Counted from the first letter of the stretch, positions 34,119-43,864 are shown. The stretch is 64,000 bases of DNA from Campylobacter pinnipediorum subsp. pinnipediorum (GCF_002021925.1 NZ_CP012546.1:1488001-1552000), one strand, 5' to 3'. Made by a program: numbers and translations. Notes: generated by a model not told the origin, from the sequence alone.

Positions 34119-36025
34119 AACAATTTCTTACATCTCTCACAAACGGAATTTGTCAAAAAGAGGTTTCAAATCAAGACTTAGAAACATTAAGAGTTTTAAC
34201 GAATTTAAAAGCCGTTTGTGAACATAACAATAAATTTTATATAAATAACGGTTTTGTCTGTGGAAGACTTGATATAAGTTCAGGCGGAACCGGATTTATA
34301 ACCCCATTTGACAATAACTTCAAAGAAGATATTTTAGTAGAAAACAAAAATCTAAATGGCTCAAATCTTGGAGATATAGTTCTTGCAAAGATAATAAAAG
34401 GCAAAAGAAAAAGACAAAGTGCTAAAATAATAATAAGTCTAAAACTAGCAAATGAAACAAGTCTTGTATATACTAAATTTTTCAAATCAGCTGTTCTTGG
34501 TGTAAATATCAAAACCGGATTAAATATAACCTTAAAAGCATCACAAAAAAGCCTTAGAGCATTGCCTCCTGGAACCATACTAAAAATAAACAATCATAAC
34601 GGCGAGATAACTGAAGTTATAGGCAATATAAATGATCCTATGAGTGATGAAAAAATATCACTATCGATATACAATAAAAGCGATAATTTTACACAAGAAT
34701 GTGAAGATGAAGCAAATGCGTGGGGTGATGAAGTAGATCCAAATATGTATACAGATAGGATAAATTTAGAAAATTTTGATTTTTGCACCATAGACCCAGT
34801 TGATGCAAAAGATTTTGATGATGCCATATATTTTGATGAAAGAAATATGCAAATTTATGTCGCGATAGCTGATGTAAGCGAGTATGTAAATACCTACAAC
34901 AATATAGACACGGAAGCTAAAAAACGTGGATTTTCTATATATTTTCCGCACAAATCAGTCCCAATGTTACCAAGAAATTTAAGCGAAAATATCTGCTCTC
35001 TTAAGCCTGATGTATATAGACTTGCTTTTTGTTTTAAAATTTCTTTAGATAAAAATTGTGAAGTAATCAAAGAAGAGCTATTTAATGCCATTATAAAATC
35101 AAAAAAGAGATTTAATTATGATGAGATTGATGAGATATTGCAAGATAAAAAAGATAGCCCTATAAGCTGGATAAAACCTTTACACAAAATCACTTCAAAA
35201 CTAAGAAAAAAAAGGCTTGAAAATGCTTTTGATTTTAGAACAACAGAATTAAGAATAGAACTAAATGAAAATGGAGATATAAACTCAACCCATTTTGAAA
35301 CAGATAGTGTTTCACATCAGTTAGTAGAAGACTGTATGCTTTTGGCAAATAAGGCAGCTGCCAAAAAAATCAAAAATGGAATTTTTAGAAATCACGGTGA
35401 GCCTGATTTAAGAAAGATATACAATCTCTTAGATGAATTAGCTCTTTTAGGACTTGAGTTTGCTTACGAAAATGACTTAGTAAAATTAATCAAAAAAATT
35501 CAAGCCAAAAGCCACTCTTTACCAAACTATGAAGAGATAGACAAACTAATAATAAGAGCACAAAAAAAGGCTGAATATTCAAATCAAAATTTAGGGCATT
35601 TTGGTCTTGGTTTTGATAGATATACACATTTTACAAGCCCTATTAGAAGATATTCTGACCTTATCTTGCATAGACTTTTAAAAGCAAGCATAAAAAACGA
35701 TGAAAAGTTATATAGATACTTGCTTTTAAATATAGAAGATACTTGTCAAAATTTAAGCGAATTAGAAAGAGAAGCTGACAAGGTAGCTTATGATTTTATG
35801 GATAGAAAGTTCGCAAGATGGGCGAATGAAAATATCGGAAATACATTTAAATGCTATGTTTGCGAAAACAAAAATATACTAATAGCAAGACTTGACGATG
35901 AGCTAAAAGGTGCTAGAATTTTTATACCTAGCTACACAGCACCTTTGCTTAGTTATGTAAGTGTAAAAATAACAGAAGTTGATATACCTAGTGCTAAAAT
36001 TTTTGGTAAGGTAATCAAGGCATAA
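34115..36025 (+). CDS. rnr: Ribonuclease R family 3'-5' exoribonuclease
   Basis: This 636-residue RNB-family enzyme has OB/cold-shock-like segments in the first 200 residues. A catalytic RNB domain follows, with DAKDFDDA (230-237, metal-binding Asp cluster), FPHKSVPMLPRNLSENICSL and the YTHFTSPIRRYSDLILHR signature. A C-terminal S1-like domain completes it. It is shorter than E. coli RNase R (over 800 residues) but in line with the compact form in this class. The start is a TTG that overlaps the HDOD stop. holA follows after 3 bp. Confidence 0.93.
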   Translation: MKQFLTSLTNGICQKEVSNQDLETLRVLTNLKAVCEHNNKFYINNGFVCGRLDISSGGTGFITPFDNNFKEDILVENKNLNGSNLGDIVLAKIIKGKRKRQSAKIIISLKLANETSLVYTKFFKSAVLGVNIKTGLNITLKASQKSLRALPPGTILKINNHNGEITEVIGNINDPMSDEKISLSIYNKSDNFTQECEDEANAWGDEVDPNMYTDRINLENFDFCTIDPVDAKDFDDAIYFDERNMQIYVAIADVSEYVNTYNNIDTEAKKRGFSIYFPHKSVPMLPRNLSENICSLKPDVYRLAFCFKISLDKNCEVIKEELFNAIIKSKKRFNYDEIDEILQDKKDSPISWIKPLHKITSKLRKKRLENAFDFRTTELRIELNENGDINSTHFETDSVSHQLVEDCMLLANKAAAKKIKNGIFRNHGEPDLRKIYNLLDELALLGLEFAYENDLVKLIKKIQAKSHSLPNYEEIDKLIIRAQKKAEYSNQNLGHFGLGFDRYTHFTSPIRRYSDLILHRLLKASIKNDEKLYRYLLLNIEDTCQNLSELEREADKVAYDFMDRKFARWANENIGNTFKCYVCENKNILIARLDDELKGARIFIPSYTAPLLSYVSVKITEVDIPSAKIFGKVIKA

Positions 36026-36028
36026 ATA

Positions 36029-37027
36029 GTGTATAAAAAAGAACTAGATACTCTTTTAGAGACAAAAAAAATAAACAATTTTTTCTTATTGTTTGGAGCA
36101 GAAGAGTATCAAATACAAGATTACACCGAAGAAATACTATCAATTTTTATAAATGAAGATACAAATTTACTTACACTTTATTTTGATGAGTATGAGTTTA
36201 AGACAGCTATAAATCATCTAAGTGAGCCATCTTTATTTGCAAGTCAAAATATATTACATATAAAAACTGATAAAAAAATTCCAACAAAAGATTTAAAAGC
36301 ATTAATATCACTATGCAAAGACAATCAAGATAATAAATTTATACTAGAATTATATGAAAGTGATACAAAAATTACAAGTGAAATATCAAAAGTATTTGGA
36401 ACAAATTTTGTAAGATTTTTCAAGCCAAATACACCTGATGAAGCTATAAATATACTAGCAAAAACATCAAGAAAAATTGGCTTAAATATAACTAAAAATG
36501 CACTTTATGATATATACTTTATACACAATGAAAATTTATACTTAGCGGCTAGTGAATTAAACAAACTTTCTAGCTTAAACCTACACATAGACCAAGAAAT
36601 AGTAAAAAAATTAGTTTTTAGTCTTTCCAGCATAGGTTTTGATGAATTTTTTAATAAACTATTTAATCTACAAGATATAAAAAATGATTTTTTTCAAATC
36701 GAACAAAGCCCTAGCTTTAATGAAATAGCTCTAATAAACTCGTTTTATAAACTATTTTTTAGACTTTTTAAACTTCATTCATATATAAAAATAAACGGAA
36801 AATTTGACATAAAAGAGGCTATTGGATACAAGCCGCCTATAAATATAGAAAATACACTAAAGCAACAGAGCCTAATGCTAAATTTAAAAAACTATGAAGA
36901 AATCTTCAAAGCATTAAATTTGGCAGAATTAGAACTAAAAACAAACTCGTCAATAGACAAAAGTGCATTTTTGATATCTATGATTTTAAATCTACAAAAT
37001 ATTATATCAAAAGCAAAATTTAAGTAG
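36029..37027 (+). CDS. holA: DNA polymerase III delta subunit
   Basis: This 332-residue protein begins at a GTG and has the divergent delta-subunit pattern. An N-terminal FFLLFGAEEYQIQDYTEEIL block is followed by an AAA-like fold without Walker motifs and a helical C-terminal collar domain. Delta opens the beta clamp for loading. Identification rests on overall pattern and on its position directly after rnr, the order I recall for Campylobacter. Delta subunits diverge greatly, so sequence support is moderate. An intrinsic terminator follows. Confidence 0.85.
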   Translation: MYKKELDTLLETKKINNFFLLFGAEEYQIQDYTEEILSIFINEDTNLLTLYFDEYEFKTAINHLSEPSLFASQNILHIKTDKKIPTKDLKALISLCKDNQDNKFILELYESDTKITSEISKVFGTNFVRFFKPNTPDEAINILAKTSRKIGLNITKNALYDIYFIHNENLYLAASELNKLSSLNLHIDQEIVKKLVFSLSSIGFDEFFNKLFNLQDIKNDFFQIEQSPSFNEIALINSFYKLFFRLFKLHSYIKINGKFDIKEAIGYKPPINIENTLKQQSLMLNLKNYEEIFKALNLAELELKTNSSIDKSAFLISMILNLQNIISKAKFK

Positions 37028-37063
37028 TTTTGAGATAAAATCTTAAGTTTCTTGTGCTAAAAA

Positions 37064-37086
37064 GCAAGGAATCCTTGCCTATTTTT
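37064..37086 (+). terminator. Intrinsic terminator after holA
   Basis: A 6-bp stem GCAAGG (37064-37069) and CCTTGC (37073-37078) with a 3-nt loop is followed by CTATTTTTA. It lies 37 bp after the holA stop and just before the rpsF promoter. Confidence 0.65.
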
Positions 37087-37091
37087 ATAAT
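37086..37091 (+). promoter_or_regulatory. -10 box of rpsF-ssb-rpsR
   Basis: A TATAAT hexamer lies about 47 bp before the rpsF start, directly after the holA terminator. No clear -35 is visible, as is common in Campylobacter. An AAGGAG ribosome-binding site precedes rpsF. Confidence 0.45.
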
Positions 37092-37137
37092 AAAATAAAA
37101 ATCAAAAAGTAGGCTTAATACCCATAAGGAGAAATTT

Positions 37138-37557
37138 ATGAGACATTACGAGCTTTTATTTATTCTAAAGCCAACATTGACTGAAGAAGAAGCTAAAGCA
37201 AGAGTTGACTTCGTAAAAGAAGTTATTACAAAAAATGGTGGTGAGATAGCAACTGTTGTTGAAATGGGCACTCGCAAACTAGCATACAAAATACAAAAAT
37301 ATGAGCGTGGAACATATTTTGTTATATACTACAAAGCACCTCCAGCATTATTAACTGAGCTTACAAGAAACATCAGAATAACTGAAGATATTATAAGATT
37401 TTTAAGTGTAAAATATGAAAACAAGAGCGAAATAGCTGCTTGGGATAGACTATGCAAGGGAATCAAACAAACAATAAAAACACAAACACGTGAGCCAAGA
37501 GCATATCGTGAGCCAAGAGCAGAAAAACCAACAGAAGAAGCTGCTGCAGAAAAATAG
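37138..37557 (+). CDS. rpsF: 30S ribosomal protein S6
   Basis: This 139-residue protein begins [18 protein letters not shown] and contains the S6 fold with [21 protein letters not shown]. It binds 16S rRNA together with S18, whose gene is two positions downstream. The C-terminal tail is Ala/Glu/Pro rich ([13 protein letters not shown]), a common S6 variation. It is the first gene of the rpsF-ssb-rpsR operon and is preceded by AAGGAGAAATTT. Confidence 0.97.
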   Translation: MRHYELLFILKPTLTEEEAKARVDFVKEVITKNGGEIATVVEMGTRKLAYKIQKYERGTYFVIYYKAPPALLTELTRNIRITEDIIRFLSVKYENKSEIAAWDRLCKGIKQTIKTQTREPRAYREPRAEKPTEEAAAEK

Positions 37558-37566
37558 GAAATAAAG

Positions 37567-38136
37567 ATGTTCAATAAAGTAGTTTTAGTAGGAAACTTAA
37601 CCAGAGACATAGAGTTAAGATATACAACAACTGGTGTTGCTATCGGAAATTCAGGTATAGCCGTAACAAGAAAATTTACAACAAATGGCGAAAAACGCGA
37701 AGAGACTTGCTTTATTGATATATCATTTTTTGGAAAACAAGCAGAAATTGCCAACCAATACCTAAGCAAAGGATCTAAACTTTTAGTTGAAGGTCGTTTA
37801 AAGCTTGATCAATGGACTGATAATAATGGACAAAATAGAAGTAAACACAGTGTAAGTGTTGAAAATATGGAAATGCTTGGTGGTGGCAACCAAATGCAAA
37901 ATCAAGGTGGTGGTTTTAATCAAAATCAAGGCTGGAACAATCAGCAAAGTTATGATAACCAAAGCTATAATAACAATAATAACTATGCCAAGCAAAATAA
38001 CTTTAACAACCAAGAACAAACACCAGCTTACAATAAGCAAAATAATGATTTTGTAAAAACTCAACAAAATAATAAATTTGATGATACTCAAGACATAAAC
38101 GATGAGTATGATTCAGATGATAGTATACCGTTTTAA
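37567..38136 (+). CDS. ssb: Single-stranded DNA-binding protein
   Basis: This 189-residue SSB has an N-terminal OB fold (about 1-110) that begins MFNKVVLVGNLTRDIELRYT. A Gln/Asn/Gly-rich flexible linker (about 115-175) follows, then the acidic tip DSDDSIPF that recruits replication and repair partners. The protein coats single-stranded DNA in replication, repair and transformation. It lies between rpsF and rpsR, the usual order. Confidence 0.97.
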   Translation: MFNKVVLVGNLTRDIELRYTTTGVAIGNSGIAVTRKFTTNGEKREETCFIDISFFGKQAEIANQYLSKGSKLLVEGRLKLDQWTDNNGQNRSKHSVSVENMEMLGGGNQMQNQGGGFNQNQGWNNQQSYDNQSYNNNNNYAKQNNFNNQEQTPAYNKQNNDFVKTQQNNKFDDTQDINDEYDSDDSIPF

Positions 38137-38148
38137 AAAGGAAAGACA

Positions 38149-38409
38149 ATGGCAGAGAAAAGAAAATATTCACGCAAATATTGCAAATACACAGAAGCTA
38201 AGATAGATTTTATAGACTATAAAGATACATCTCTTTTAAAGTACTGCTTATCAGAGAGATTTAAAATTATGCCTAGAAGATTAACAGGTACATCTAAAAA
38301 ATACCAAGAGATGGTTGAAAAAGCGATAAAAAGAGCTAGACACGCAGCTATTATACCTTACATAATAGACCGTGATAGTGTAGTTTCAAATCCTTTTGAG
38401 GGACTATAA
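38149..38409 (+). CDS. rpsR: 30S ribosomal protein S18
   Basis: This 86-residue basic protein contains the S18 signature in [33 protein letters not shown]. Its [20 protein letters not shown] start matches the family. It binds the S6/16S rRNA platform. The ribosome-binding site AAAAGGAAAG precedes the ATG. A hairpin lies 12 bp after its stop. Confidence 0.98.
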   Translation: MAEKRKYSRKYCKYTEAKIDFIDYKDTSLLKYCLSERFKIMPRRLTGTSKKYQEMVEKAIKRARHAAIIPYIIDRDSVVSNPFEGL

Positions 38410-38420
38410 TTAATAATAAA

Positions 38421-38442
38421 GTGTATAGCTTTTGCTATACAC
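38421..38442 (+). terminator. Hairpin after rpsR
   Basis: A perfect 9-bp stem GTGTATAGC (38421-38429) and GCTATACAC (38434-38442) with a TTTT loop lies between rpsR and the next small gene. No U-tract follows, so it may act as an mRNA 3'-end stabiliser or partial terminator rather than a full stop. Confidence 0.5.
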
Positions 38443-38461
38443 AAACAACAAAGGAGTTAGT

Positions 38462-38677
38462 ATGTTTAAAGTTTTATTTTCTGTTCCAGTTTTTTTACTA
38501 GCTATATTAGCTGGTGTTGGTCTTTGGTTTTTAATAGACTATTTGGAACAATTTAGACTATATTCAACTCTTGCTGACATTGGAACTATCTTTGCAATGG
38601 CAGCTGTTTTTGGACTAACATTTTATGTTGCTATAGCTATTTTTGTAATACCGATAAGAAGTATCTTGCATAAATAA
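38462..38677 (+). CDS. Small inner-membrane protein, two TM helices
   Basis: From the ATG at 38462, which has an AAGGAG ribosome-binding site 5 bp before it, the product has 71 residues. It has two clear hydrophobic helices (about 3-24 and 37-62) with LWFLIDYLEQFRLYS between them. I do not recognise the family, and no catalytic motif is visible. It sits after the rpsR hairpin and before a strong bidirectional hairpin, so it may be transcribed from the rpsF operon by read-through. Confidence 0.7.
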   Translation: MFKVLFSVPVFLLAILAGVGLWFLIDYLEQFRLYSTLADIGTIFAMAAVFGLTFYVAIAIFVIPIRSILHK

Positions 38678-38689
38678 TCCAAAAAATTT

Positions 38690-38725
38690 ATAGTATTTTA
38701 GAAATTATATATTCTTAAATACTAT
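38690..38725. terminator. Bidirectional hairpin between the small membrane gene and uppP
   Basis: Arms ATAGTATTT (38690-38698) and AAATACTAT (38717-38725) form a 9-bp stem, with four more pairs (AGAA with TTCT) inside a one-base mismatch. A T-rich run follows on the plus strand. It lies between convergent genes and can terminate both. Confidence 0.6.
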
Positions 38726-38825
38726 CTTTATTATTCTATTTATATTTTTTACTTCAAAACTACTAACTTAGATTAATATGTTGATTTAATTTATATTTTT
38801 TTACTTCTATCAATAAGAATTTTTT

Positions 38826-39617
38826 TCAAAAAAGAAACCAAAATAATAAAAAACAACCAAGCAATATACGATAAATAACAAATGGTAGCATACTTATTTT
38901 TGATATTATAGAGATAAATAATTTAACACAAATATATGCACTAATTCCGCTAACAAACATACCTATAAGCAAATCGGAGACAATAACATCGCTACTATTT
39001 ATTTTTAATAATTTCAAACCACCGGCTAAAATTATTATCGGTATAGATAACAAAAAAGAGAAATTTGCACTAGCAACCTTGGAAAATCCAAGCAACAATG
39101 CCATACTAATAGTAACACCCGACCTAGAAACACCCGGTATTAAAGCAAATGCTTGAGCAAGGCCTATAACAAGGGCTATCTTGATACTTATATCACCCTC
39201 TTGTTTGTTGCCATTTTTTTTATCTGCAAAAAATAAAATAATACCAAAAATAATTGTAGTAAAAGCTATAATAAGCCCATTTCTAGCATAATCTTCTACA
39301 ATATCTTTTATAAGAAGTCCAATTATACCAGCTGGAATAGTCCCAAATCCAACAGCCCAAACAAGCCTACTTTGTCCGACATTTTTTTTTAATTTTATAG
39401 AACAAAAAAAATCTTTCAATGCAGAAAAAACCATATTTCTAAAATAAAAGACTATGGCAAATAAGGTCCCTATATGAACAGCTACATCAAAAACAAGCCC
39501 TTGGTCTTTCCAACCAAGAAGCTCGGGAACCAAAATCAAATGAGCAGAGCTAGAGATAGGCAAAAACTCACTAAAGCCCTGAACAAGGGCTAAAACGATA
39601 GTTTGAACAAAATCCAC
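38826..39617 (-). CDS. uppP: Undecaprenyl-diphosphatase
   Basis: This 263-residue polytopic membrane protein recycles undecaprenyl pyrophosphate, the carrier lipid for peptidoglycan and surface glycans. It has the two family motifs: QGFSEFLPISSSAHLIL (13-29) and PGVSRSGVTISMAL (about 163-176). Its stop is 148 bp from the small membrane gene, and its start overlaps the tkt stop by 1 bp. Overproduction of this family gives bacitracin resistance (older name bacA). Confidence 0.96.
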   Translation of the reverse strand: MDFVQTIVLALVQGFSEFLPISSSAHLILVPELLGWKDQGLVFDVAVHIGTLFAIVFYFRNMVFSALKDFFCSIKLKKNVGQSRLVWAVGFGTIPAGIIGLLIKDIVEDYARNGLIIAFTTIIFGIILFFADKKNGNKQEGDISIKIALVIGLAQAFALIPGVSRSGVTISMALLLGFSKVASANFSFLLSIPIIILAGGLKLLKINSSDVIVSDLLIGMFVSGISAYICVKLFISIISKISMLPFVIYRILLGCFLLFWFLF

Positions 39618-41527
39618 TAAAGTTTCTCTTTTATAAAGTTATAAAGTGCATTTGGTTCAAATCCAAAATGCTTAAATAACTCATCGGCCTTTCCGCTCTC
39701 GCCAAATGTTTTCATACCATATACATCATCAGCAAATTTATACCACTCTAATGCACTGGAAGCTTCTACTGCGATTTTATATGTATCTTTTTGTATGATT
39801 TTATCTATGTATTGTTTATCTTGATTACAAAGCAAATCATAACAAGGAGCAGAAACAACATTCGCTCCTATGCCATCATTATCTAGTAGCTCAGCAGTTT
39901 TTAACACCAAAGATACTTCACTTCCACTAGCTATCAAAGTTACCTTTGCATTTTCGCTTTGTTTCAAAAGATAAGCACCATTTGAAACATCACCAAAAAC
40001 AGAACTCGCCAATGGCTCTAAACCTTGTCTAGAACAAACAAAAGCACAAGGAGCATTTAATCCAAGAGCGACCTGCCAAGATTTTGCATTTTCATTACCA
40101 TCTGCCGGACGGAATGTATAAAAATTAGGCATAGCTCTAAATTGGCTTAATTGCTCAATAGGCTGATGAGTTGGTCCATCTTCGCCAACACCTATACTAT
40201 CATGCGTAAATATGAAATAATGTTTTAATTTCATAAGGGCTGCCATTCTTGCGCCAGATTTCATGTAATCGCTAAATATAAAAAATGTAGCTGAAAATGG
40301 CATAAATAATCCATACCTTGCAAAGGCATTATTTATAGCAGCCATTGAGTGTTCTCTTATACCAAAATGTATATTTCTACCATTTGGAAAATCACCCATA
40401 TTTTTAAGCTCTGTTTTGTTTGATGGAGCAAGATCTGCACTACCGCCGATAAACCCAGGCAAAGCATTGGCTATGGCATTTATTATAAGGCCATTTGTAT
40501 CCCTAGTAGCCATTTTTTTGTCACCAAAATCAGGATAGCTTATCTTTGAAAAATCAGGATTTAAAAGAGAGTTTAATAATTTTTTACCATCATTGTCTAA
40601 TTTATCAACTTGTTCTTGCCACAAAGTTTGTGCCAAATCACCCTTTTCAAGAGCAACTCTAAATCTTAGCAATACATCTTCATCTATATGAAATTTCTTA
40701 TCTGGGTCAAACCCAGCATTTTGTTTTGCGATTTTAATAATTTCTTCTCCAAGCGGAGCACCGTGAGAGTGATGACTACCTTCAAGCTCTCCAGCACCTT
40801 TTGCAATACAAGTATTTGCTATTATCAAATAAGGTTTTGTCTTATTTTTAGCCTCTTTTAGAGCAAACTCAATCTCATCATAATCATGTCCATTTATTTT
40901 TGCTACTTCAAAACCTTGTGCCTCAAAACGCAACTTAACATCTTCGTTCCAAGCTAAATTTGTATCGCCTTCTATAGTTATATTATTTGAATCATATATT
41001 ATTACAAGATTATCAAGGTTTAAATTTCCAGCCATAGCACAAGCCTCATAGCTTATACCCTCTTGTAAATCACCATCACCACAAAGACAATACACTTTAT
41101 GATCTATAATTTTATTTTTAGGAGCATTAAGGATATTTGCAGCATATTTTGCAGCCATAGCAAAACCAACAGCATTAGCCACACCTTGTCCCAAAGGGCC
41201 TGTTGCTATCTCAACACCATTTGTTTCGATCTCTGGATGGCCTGGGGTTTTTGAGCCAAGTTGTCTAAAATTTTGCAATTCTTCAAAACTTAAATCATAA
41301 CCACTTAAATACAAAAAGCTATATACTAAAGAACTAGCATGTCCTCCACTAAATACTAATCTATCACGGTTTAACCACTTTGGATCTTTTGGATTGTGTT
41401 TTAAATTTTGCATAAGCACTACCATAATATCAGCAAGCCCCATAGGTGCACCAGGATGGCCGCTATTTGCCTTTTGCACCATATCGGCACACAAAAATCT
41501 TATAGTATCAGCTTGTTTTTTAAGCAT
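39617..41527 (-). CDS. tkt: Transketolase
   Basis: This 636-residue thiamine-diphosphate enzyme of the pentose phosphate pathway has the ADMVQKANSGHPGAPMG start, the TPP-binding GDGDLQEG (about 150-157) and the HDSIGVGEDGPTHQP motif of the pyrimidine domain. The frame also has a TTG at 41533 overlapping the ispA stop. The ATG at 41527 with AAAGG 6 bp upstream is the better start. It lies between ispA and uppP on one transcript. Confidence 0.97.
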   Translation of the reverse strand: MLKKQADTIRFLCADMVQKANSGHPGAPMGLADIMVVLMQNLKHNPKDPKWLNRDRLVFSGGHASSLVYSFLYLSGYDLSFEELQNFRQLGSKTPGHPEIETNGVEIATGPLGQGVANAVGFAMAAKYAANILNAPKNKIIDHKVYCLCGDGDLQEGISYEACAMAGNLNLDNLVIIYDSNNITIEGDTNLAWNEDVKLRFEAQGFEVAKINGHDYDEIEFALKEAKNKTKPYLIIANTCIAKGAGELEGSHHSHGAPLGEEIIKIAKQNAGFDPDKKFHIDEDVLLRFRVALEKGDLAQTLWQEQVDKLDNDGKKLLNSLLNPDFSKISYPDFGDKKMATRDTNGLIINAIANALPGFIGGSADLAPSNKTELKNMGDFPNGRNIHFGIREHSMAAINNAFARYGLFMPFSATFFIFSDYMKSGARMAALMKLKHYFIFTHDSIGVGEDGPTHQPIEQLSQFRAMPNFYTFRPADGNENAKSWQVALGLNAPCAFVCSRQGLEPLASSVFGDVSNGAYLLKQSENAKVTLIASGSEVSLVLKTAELLDNDGIGANVVSAPCYDLLCNQDKQYIDKIIQKDTYKIAVEASSALEWYKFADDVYGMKTFGESGKADELFKHFGFEPNALYNFIKEKL

Positions 41528-41529
41528 TA

Positions 41530-42375
41530 TCAACCTTTCAAATATTTATTTATTAATTTTTCAATAACCGGTCTTAATTCAGATGGAACAATTTCAAGTT
41601 CTTTTATAATTGCTCTTATTAGTTCTTCTTTGCTATTTTTTGCGCCGTCTAACCCCATTAAATTTATAAAAGAATTTTTCACATCATCATTATGAACTGG
41701 CTTTCCGGCCTCAGCCTCATTACTTGTGGCATCTATAATGTCATCTTGTATCTGAAAAGCAAGACCCAAATCAAGACCTATTTTATACAAACTAGAGCAA
41801 GTGTTTTTATCGCAACTAGCTATAACGGCACCCATTTGCAAGCTTGCAGCTATTAGCTTTGCGGTCTTATGTATATGCAAAAACTCAACCTGTTTTAAAT
41901 CTAGCTTTTTACCCTCAAAATAACAATCCAAAGCTTGACCTAAAACCATTCCATTTACACCACCATTAAAGCTTAGAATTTCAATACATTTAAGCAAAAT
42001 ATCTGACGGCAAATCAGACCTTGAAATTTCAAAAAAAGCATGTGTATTAAGCGCATCTCCGACTAAGATAGCCGTCACCTCATCATATTTTACATGCAAA
42101 GTCTCAACACCTCTTCTAAGCGGGGCATTGTCCATGGCCGGCAAATCATCATGTATCAAAGAATAAGTATGCAAAAGCTCCACACCAAGAGCAACACGCA
42201 TAGCTTTATCGGTTAGTTCTGGCTTGATAGCATCAACAACACCCAAAAGCAAAGAAGCCCTAAAATGCTTACCACCAGCCTTTAAAACATGATTCAAAGC
42301 CTCAGAATAATAAGGATGAAAAGACTCAGAAGTTGGTAAATTTTCATTTAAAAATTCTACAAATTTATCACTCAT
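41530..42375 (-). CDS. ispA: Polyprenyl (farnesyl/geranylgeranyl) diphosphate synthase
   Basis: This 281-residue trans-prenyltransferase has the first Asp-rich motif DDLPAMD (about 77-83) followed by NAPLRRG, and the second motif FQIQDDIID (about 192-200). It condenses IPP with allylic diphosphates to make the C15/C20 precursors of quinones and undecaprenyl phosphate. dxs elsewhere in this window feeds the same pathway. The start overlaps the PDZ gene stop by 4 bp. Confidence 0.93.
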   Translation of the reverse strand: MSDKFVEFLNENLPTSESFHPYYSEALNHVLKAGGKHFRASLLLGVVDAIKPELTDKAMRVALGVELLHTYSLIHDDLPAMDNAPLRRGVETLHVKYDEVTAILVGDALNTHAFFEISRSDLPSDILLKCIEILSFNGGVNGMVLGQALDCYFEGKKLDLKQVEFLHIHKTAKLIAASLQMGAVIASCDKNTCSSLYKIGLDLGLAFQIQDDIIDATSNEAEAGKPVHNDDVKNSFINLMGLDGAKNSKEELIRAIIKELEIVPSELRPVIEKLINKYLKG

Positions 42376-43466
42376 CTAACAACCCTTGCAAAAAAATCAA
42401 AATCATCTCTTCTAAAAAGCAATAAAAAGCTAGTTTGTTTTCCTATTTTTTCAAGCAATTGTTTTCTATTTTTAACATCATCACTGTTTAATTGAAGTAT
42501 TTTATCATTTAGCTTTATCCCGAACTCTTCTGCTTTAGAACCATCAACAACCTTTTTAACAACCAAATTATTATCAACAAAAATACCCCATTGCATTAAT
42601 ATCTCATCTAATAAATTTGACTCAGTATTTTGATTGTTTTTTTCAATCTCGGCGGCTTGGTCTTTTGTGCTTTCTTGTATTGAATTATCTTTTAAACTAA
42701 CATCGCCAGAAACGGGTGTATAAATTTTTGTCTCTTCGCCATCTCTTCTTATTTTAAACTCAAGCAAAGAGCCTTTTGGCGCAAAAAGCACAGTTTCGTT
42801 TAAAAGTCTCAAAGATTTTGGCTTATCTGAGTTTACACTAAGAATTTCATCACCCTTCATCAAAGCCTTACCGCGACCAAGTGGGTCTACACTTTTTACA
42901 AAAAACTTATCGCCTTTTTGCTCAAAAATAACACCAATATCACCATAATAAACATCGTCATACATAGCAAAATGTTTTAAATACCTATTTGGTATAAATT
43001 TATTACCACCTACACTTATACCAGCCATTTTACAACAACCTGTATTTAATTCAGAAACAGCATTTACATCAAAGTTAAGAGTATCAAAGTCTCCAAGACC
43101 TGAGCCAAACTCTTTAACATGTCCCATAACAGTTGAGTTATTGTCACTTAAATTTCCTATCCAAGTTGTTTTATTAAACTTTACATCATCATTTTCATCA
43201 GCCATCACAGCAGGATCTAGCTTTTTATCGCTTTTTACAAGATAAAGCCCTAAATAAGAATCAAACTTAATATAATCATTCAAAGGGGTTTGAGAATTTT
43301 TTGCAACCGCAATAAGATTTTCTGTTATAGCAACACCATAATTACCGTTAACTGATATTATTGAGTTTTTATTTTTCTCATAACAAGCATTAAAATCATC
43401 CTGTGTAGGACGAGGAGCAGAAAATGCAAAGACAACACAACAAAAAAGTAAAAATATTTTTTTCAA
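42372..43466 (-). CDS. Secreted PDZ-domain protein with degenerate protease-like N-terminal part
   Basis: This 364-residue protein has a signal peptide (MKKIFLLFCCVVFAFSAP) and probably acts in the periplasm. Residues about 40-180 look like a trypsin-like fold (GNYGVAITENLIAVAKN) without an evident catalytic GNSGG serine motif. Two PDZ domains follow: one at about 185-250 with GRGKALMKGDEILSVN, and one at about 290-360 with SKAEEFGIKLNDKILQLN. It is probably a scaffold or regulator rather than an active HtrA. It follows ybaB by 9 bp and overlaps ispA. Confidence 0.75.
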   Translation of the reverse strand: MKKIFLLFCCVVFAFSAPRPTQDDFNACYEKNKNSIISVNGNYGVAITENLIAVAKNSQTPLNDYIKFDSYLGLYLVKSDKKLDPAVMADENDDVKFNKTTWIGNLSDNNSTVMGHVKEFGSGLGDFDTLNFDVNAVSELNTGCCKMAGISVGGNKFIPNRYLKHFAMYDDVYYGDIGVIFEQKGDKFFVKSVDPLGRGKALMKGDEILSVNSDKPKSLRLLNETVLFAPKGSLLEFKIRRDGEETKIYTPVSGDVSLKDNSIQESTKDQAAEIEKNNQNTESNLLDEILMQWGIFVDNNLVVKKVVDGSKAEEFGIKLNDKILQLNSDDVKNRKQLLEKIGKQTSFLLLFRRDDFDFFARVVR

Positions 43467-43475
43467 TTTTATTCC

Positions 43476-43787
43476 TTAGAATTTAAATCCACCCAAAGAA
43501 CCAAGCATATTTGATGCCATGGCTTTTTTATCATCTTCAACCATTTTTACAACATCATTTATTGCACTTATAAGAAGTATTTGCATACTCTCTTTATCTT
43601 CTAATAAACTATCATCTATACTGATATCAAGTATCTCGCCAAGACCATTTGCCTTAACATTTATAAGACCACCACCACTTTTTACGCTAAACTGCTTTTC
43701 TTCACGCTCTTTTTCAAGCTCTTGTGCCTTAGCCTGAGCTTGTGATAGCATATCTCCTATCTTAGAAAAATCAAAATTATCAAACAT
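43476..43787 (-). CDS. ybaB: YbaB/EbfC nucleoid-associated protein
   Basis: This 103-residue protein has the YbaB pattern. An N-terminal amphipathic helix (LSQAQAKAQELEKEREEKQF) is followed by SGGGLINVKANGLGEILDISIDDSLL and a C-terminal helix ending MASNMLGSLGGFKF. YbaB dimers bind DNA and help organise the nucleoid. In many bacteria the gene is next to dnaX or recR; here it is followed by the PDZ gene, the order I recall from Campylobacter. Confidence 0.9.
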   Translation of the reverse strand: MFDNFDFSKIGDMLSQAQAKAQELEKEREEKQFSVKSGGGLINVKANGLGEILDISIDDSLLEDKESMQILLISAINDVVKMVEDDKKAMASNMLGSLGGFKF

Positions 43788-43864
43788 AAAAACAACCTTA
43801 ATAATATTTATAAAATTATAACAAATTTTATCTGAAACTTTTTATACAAATACAAAGTCTATCT

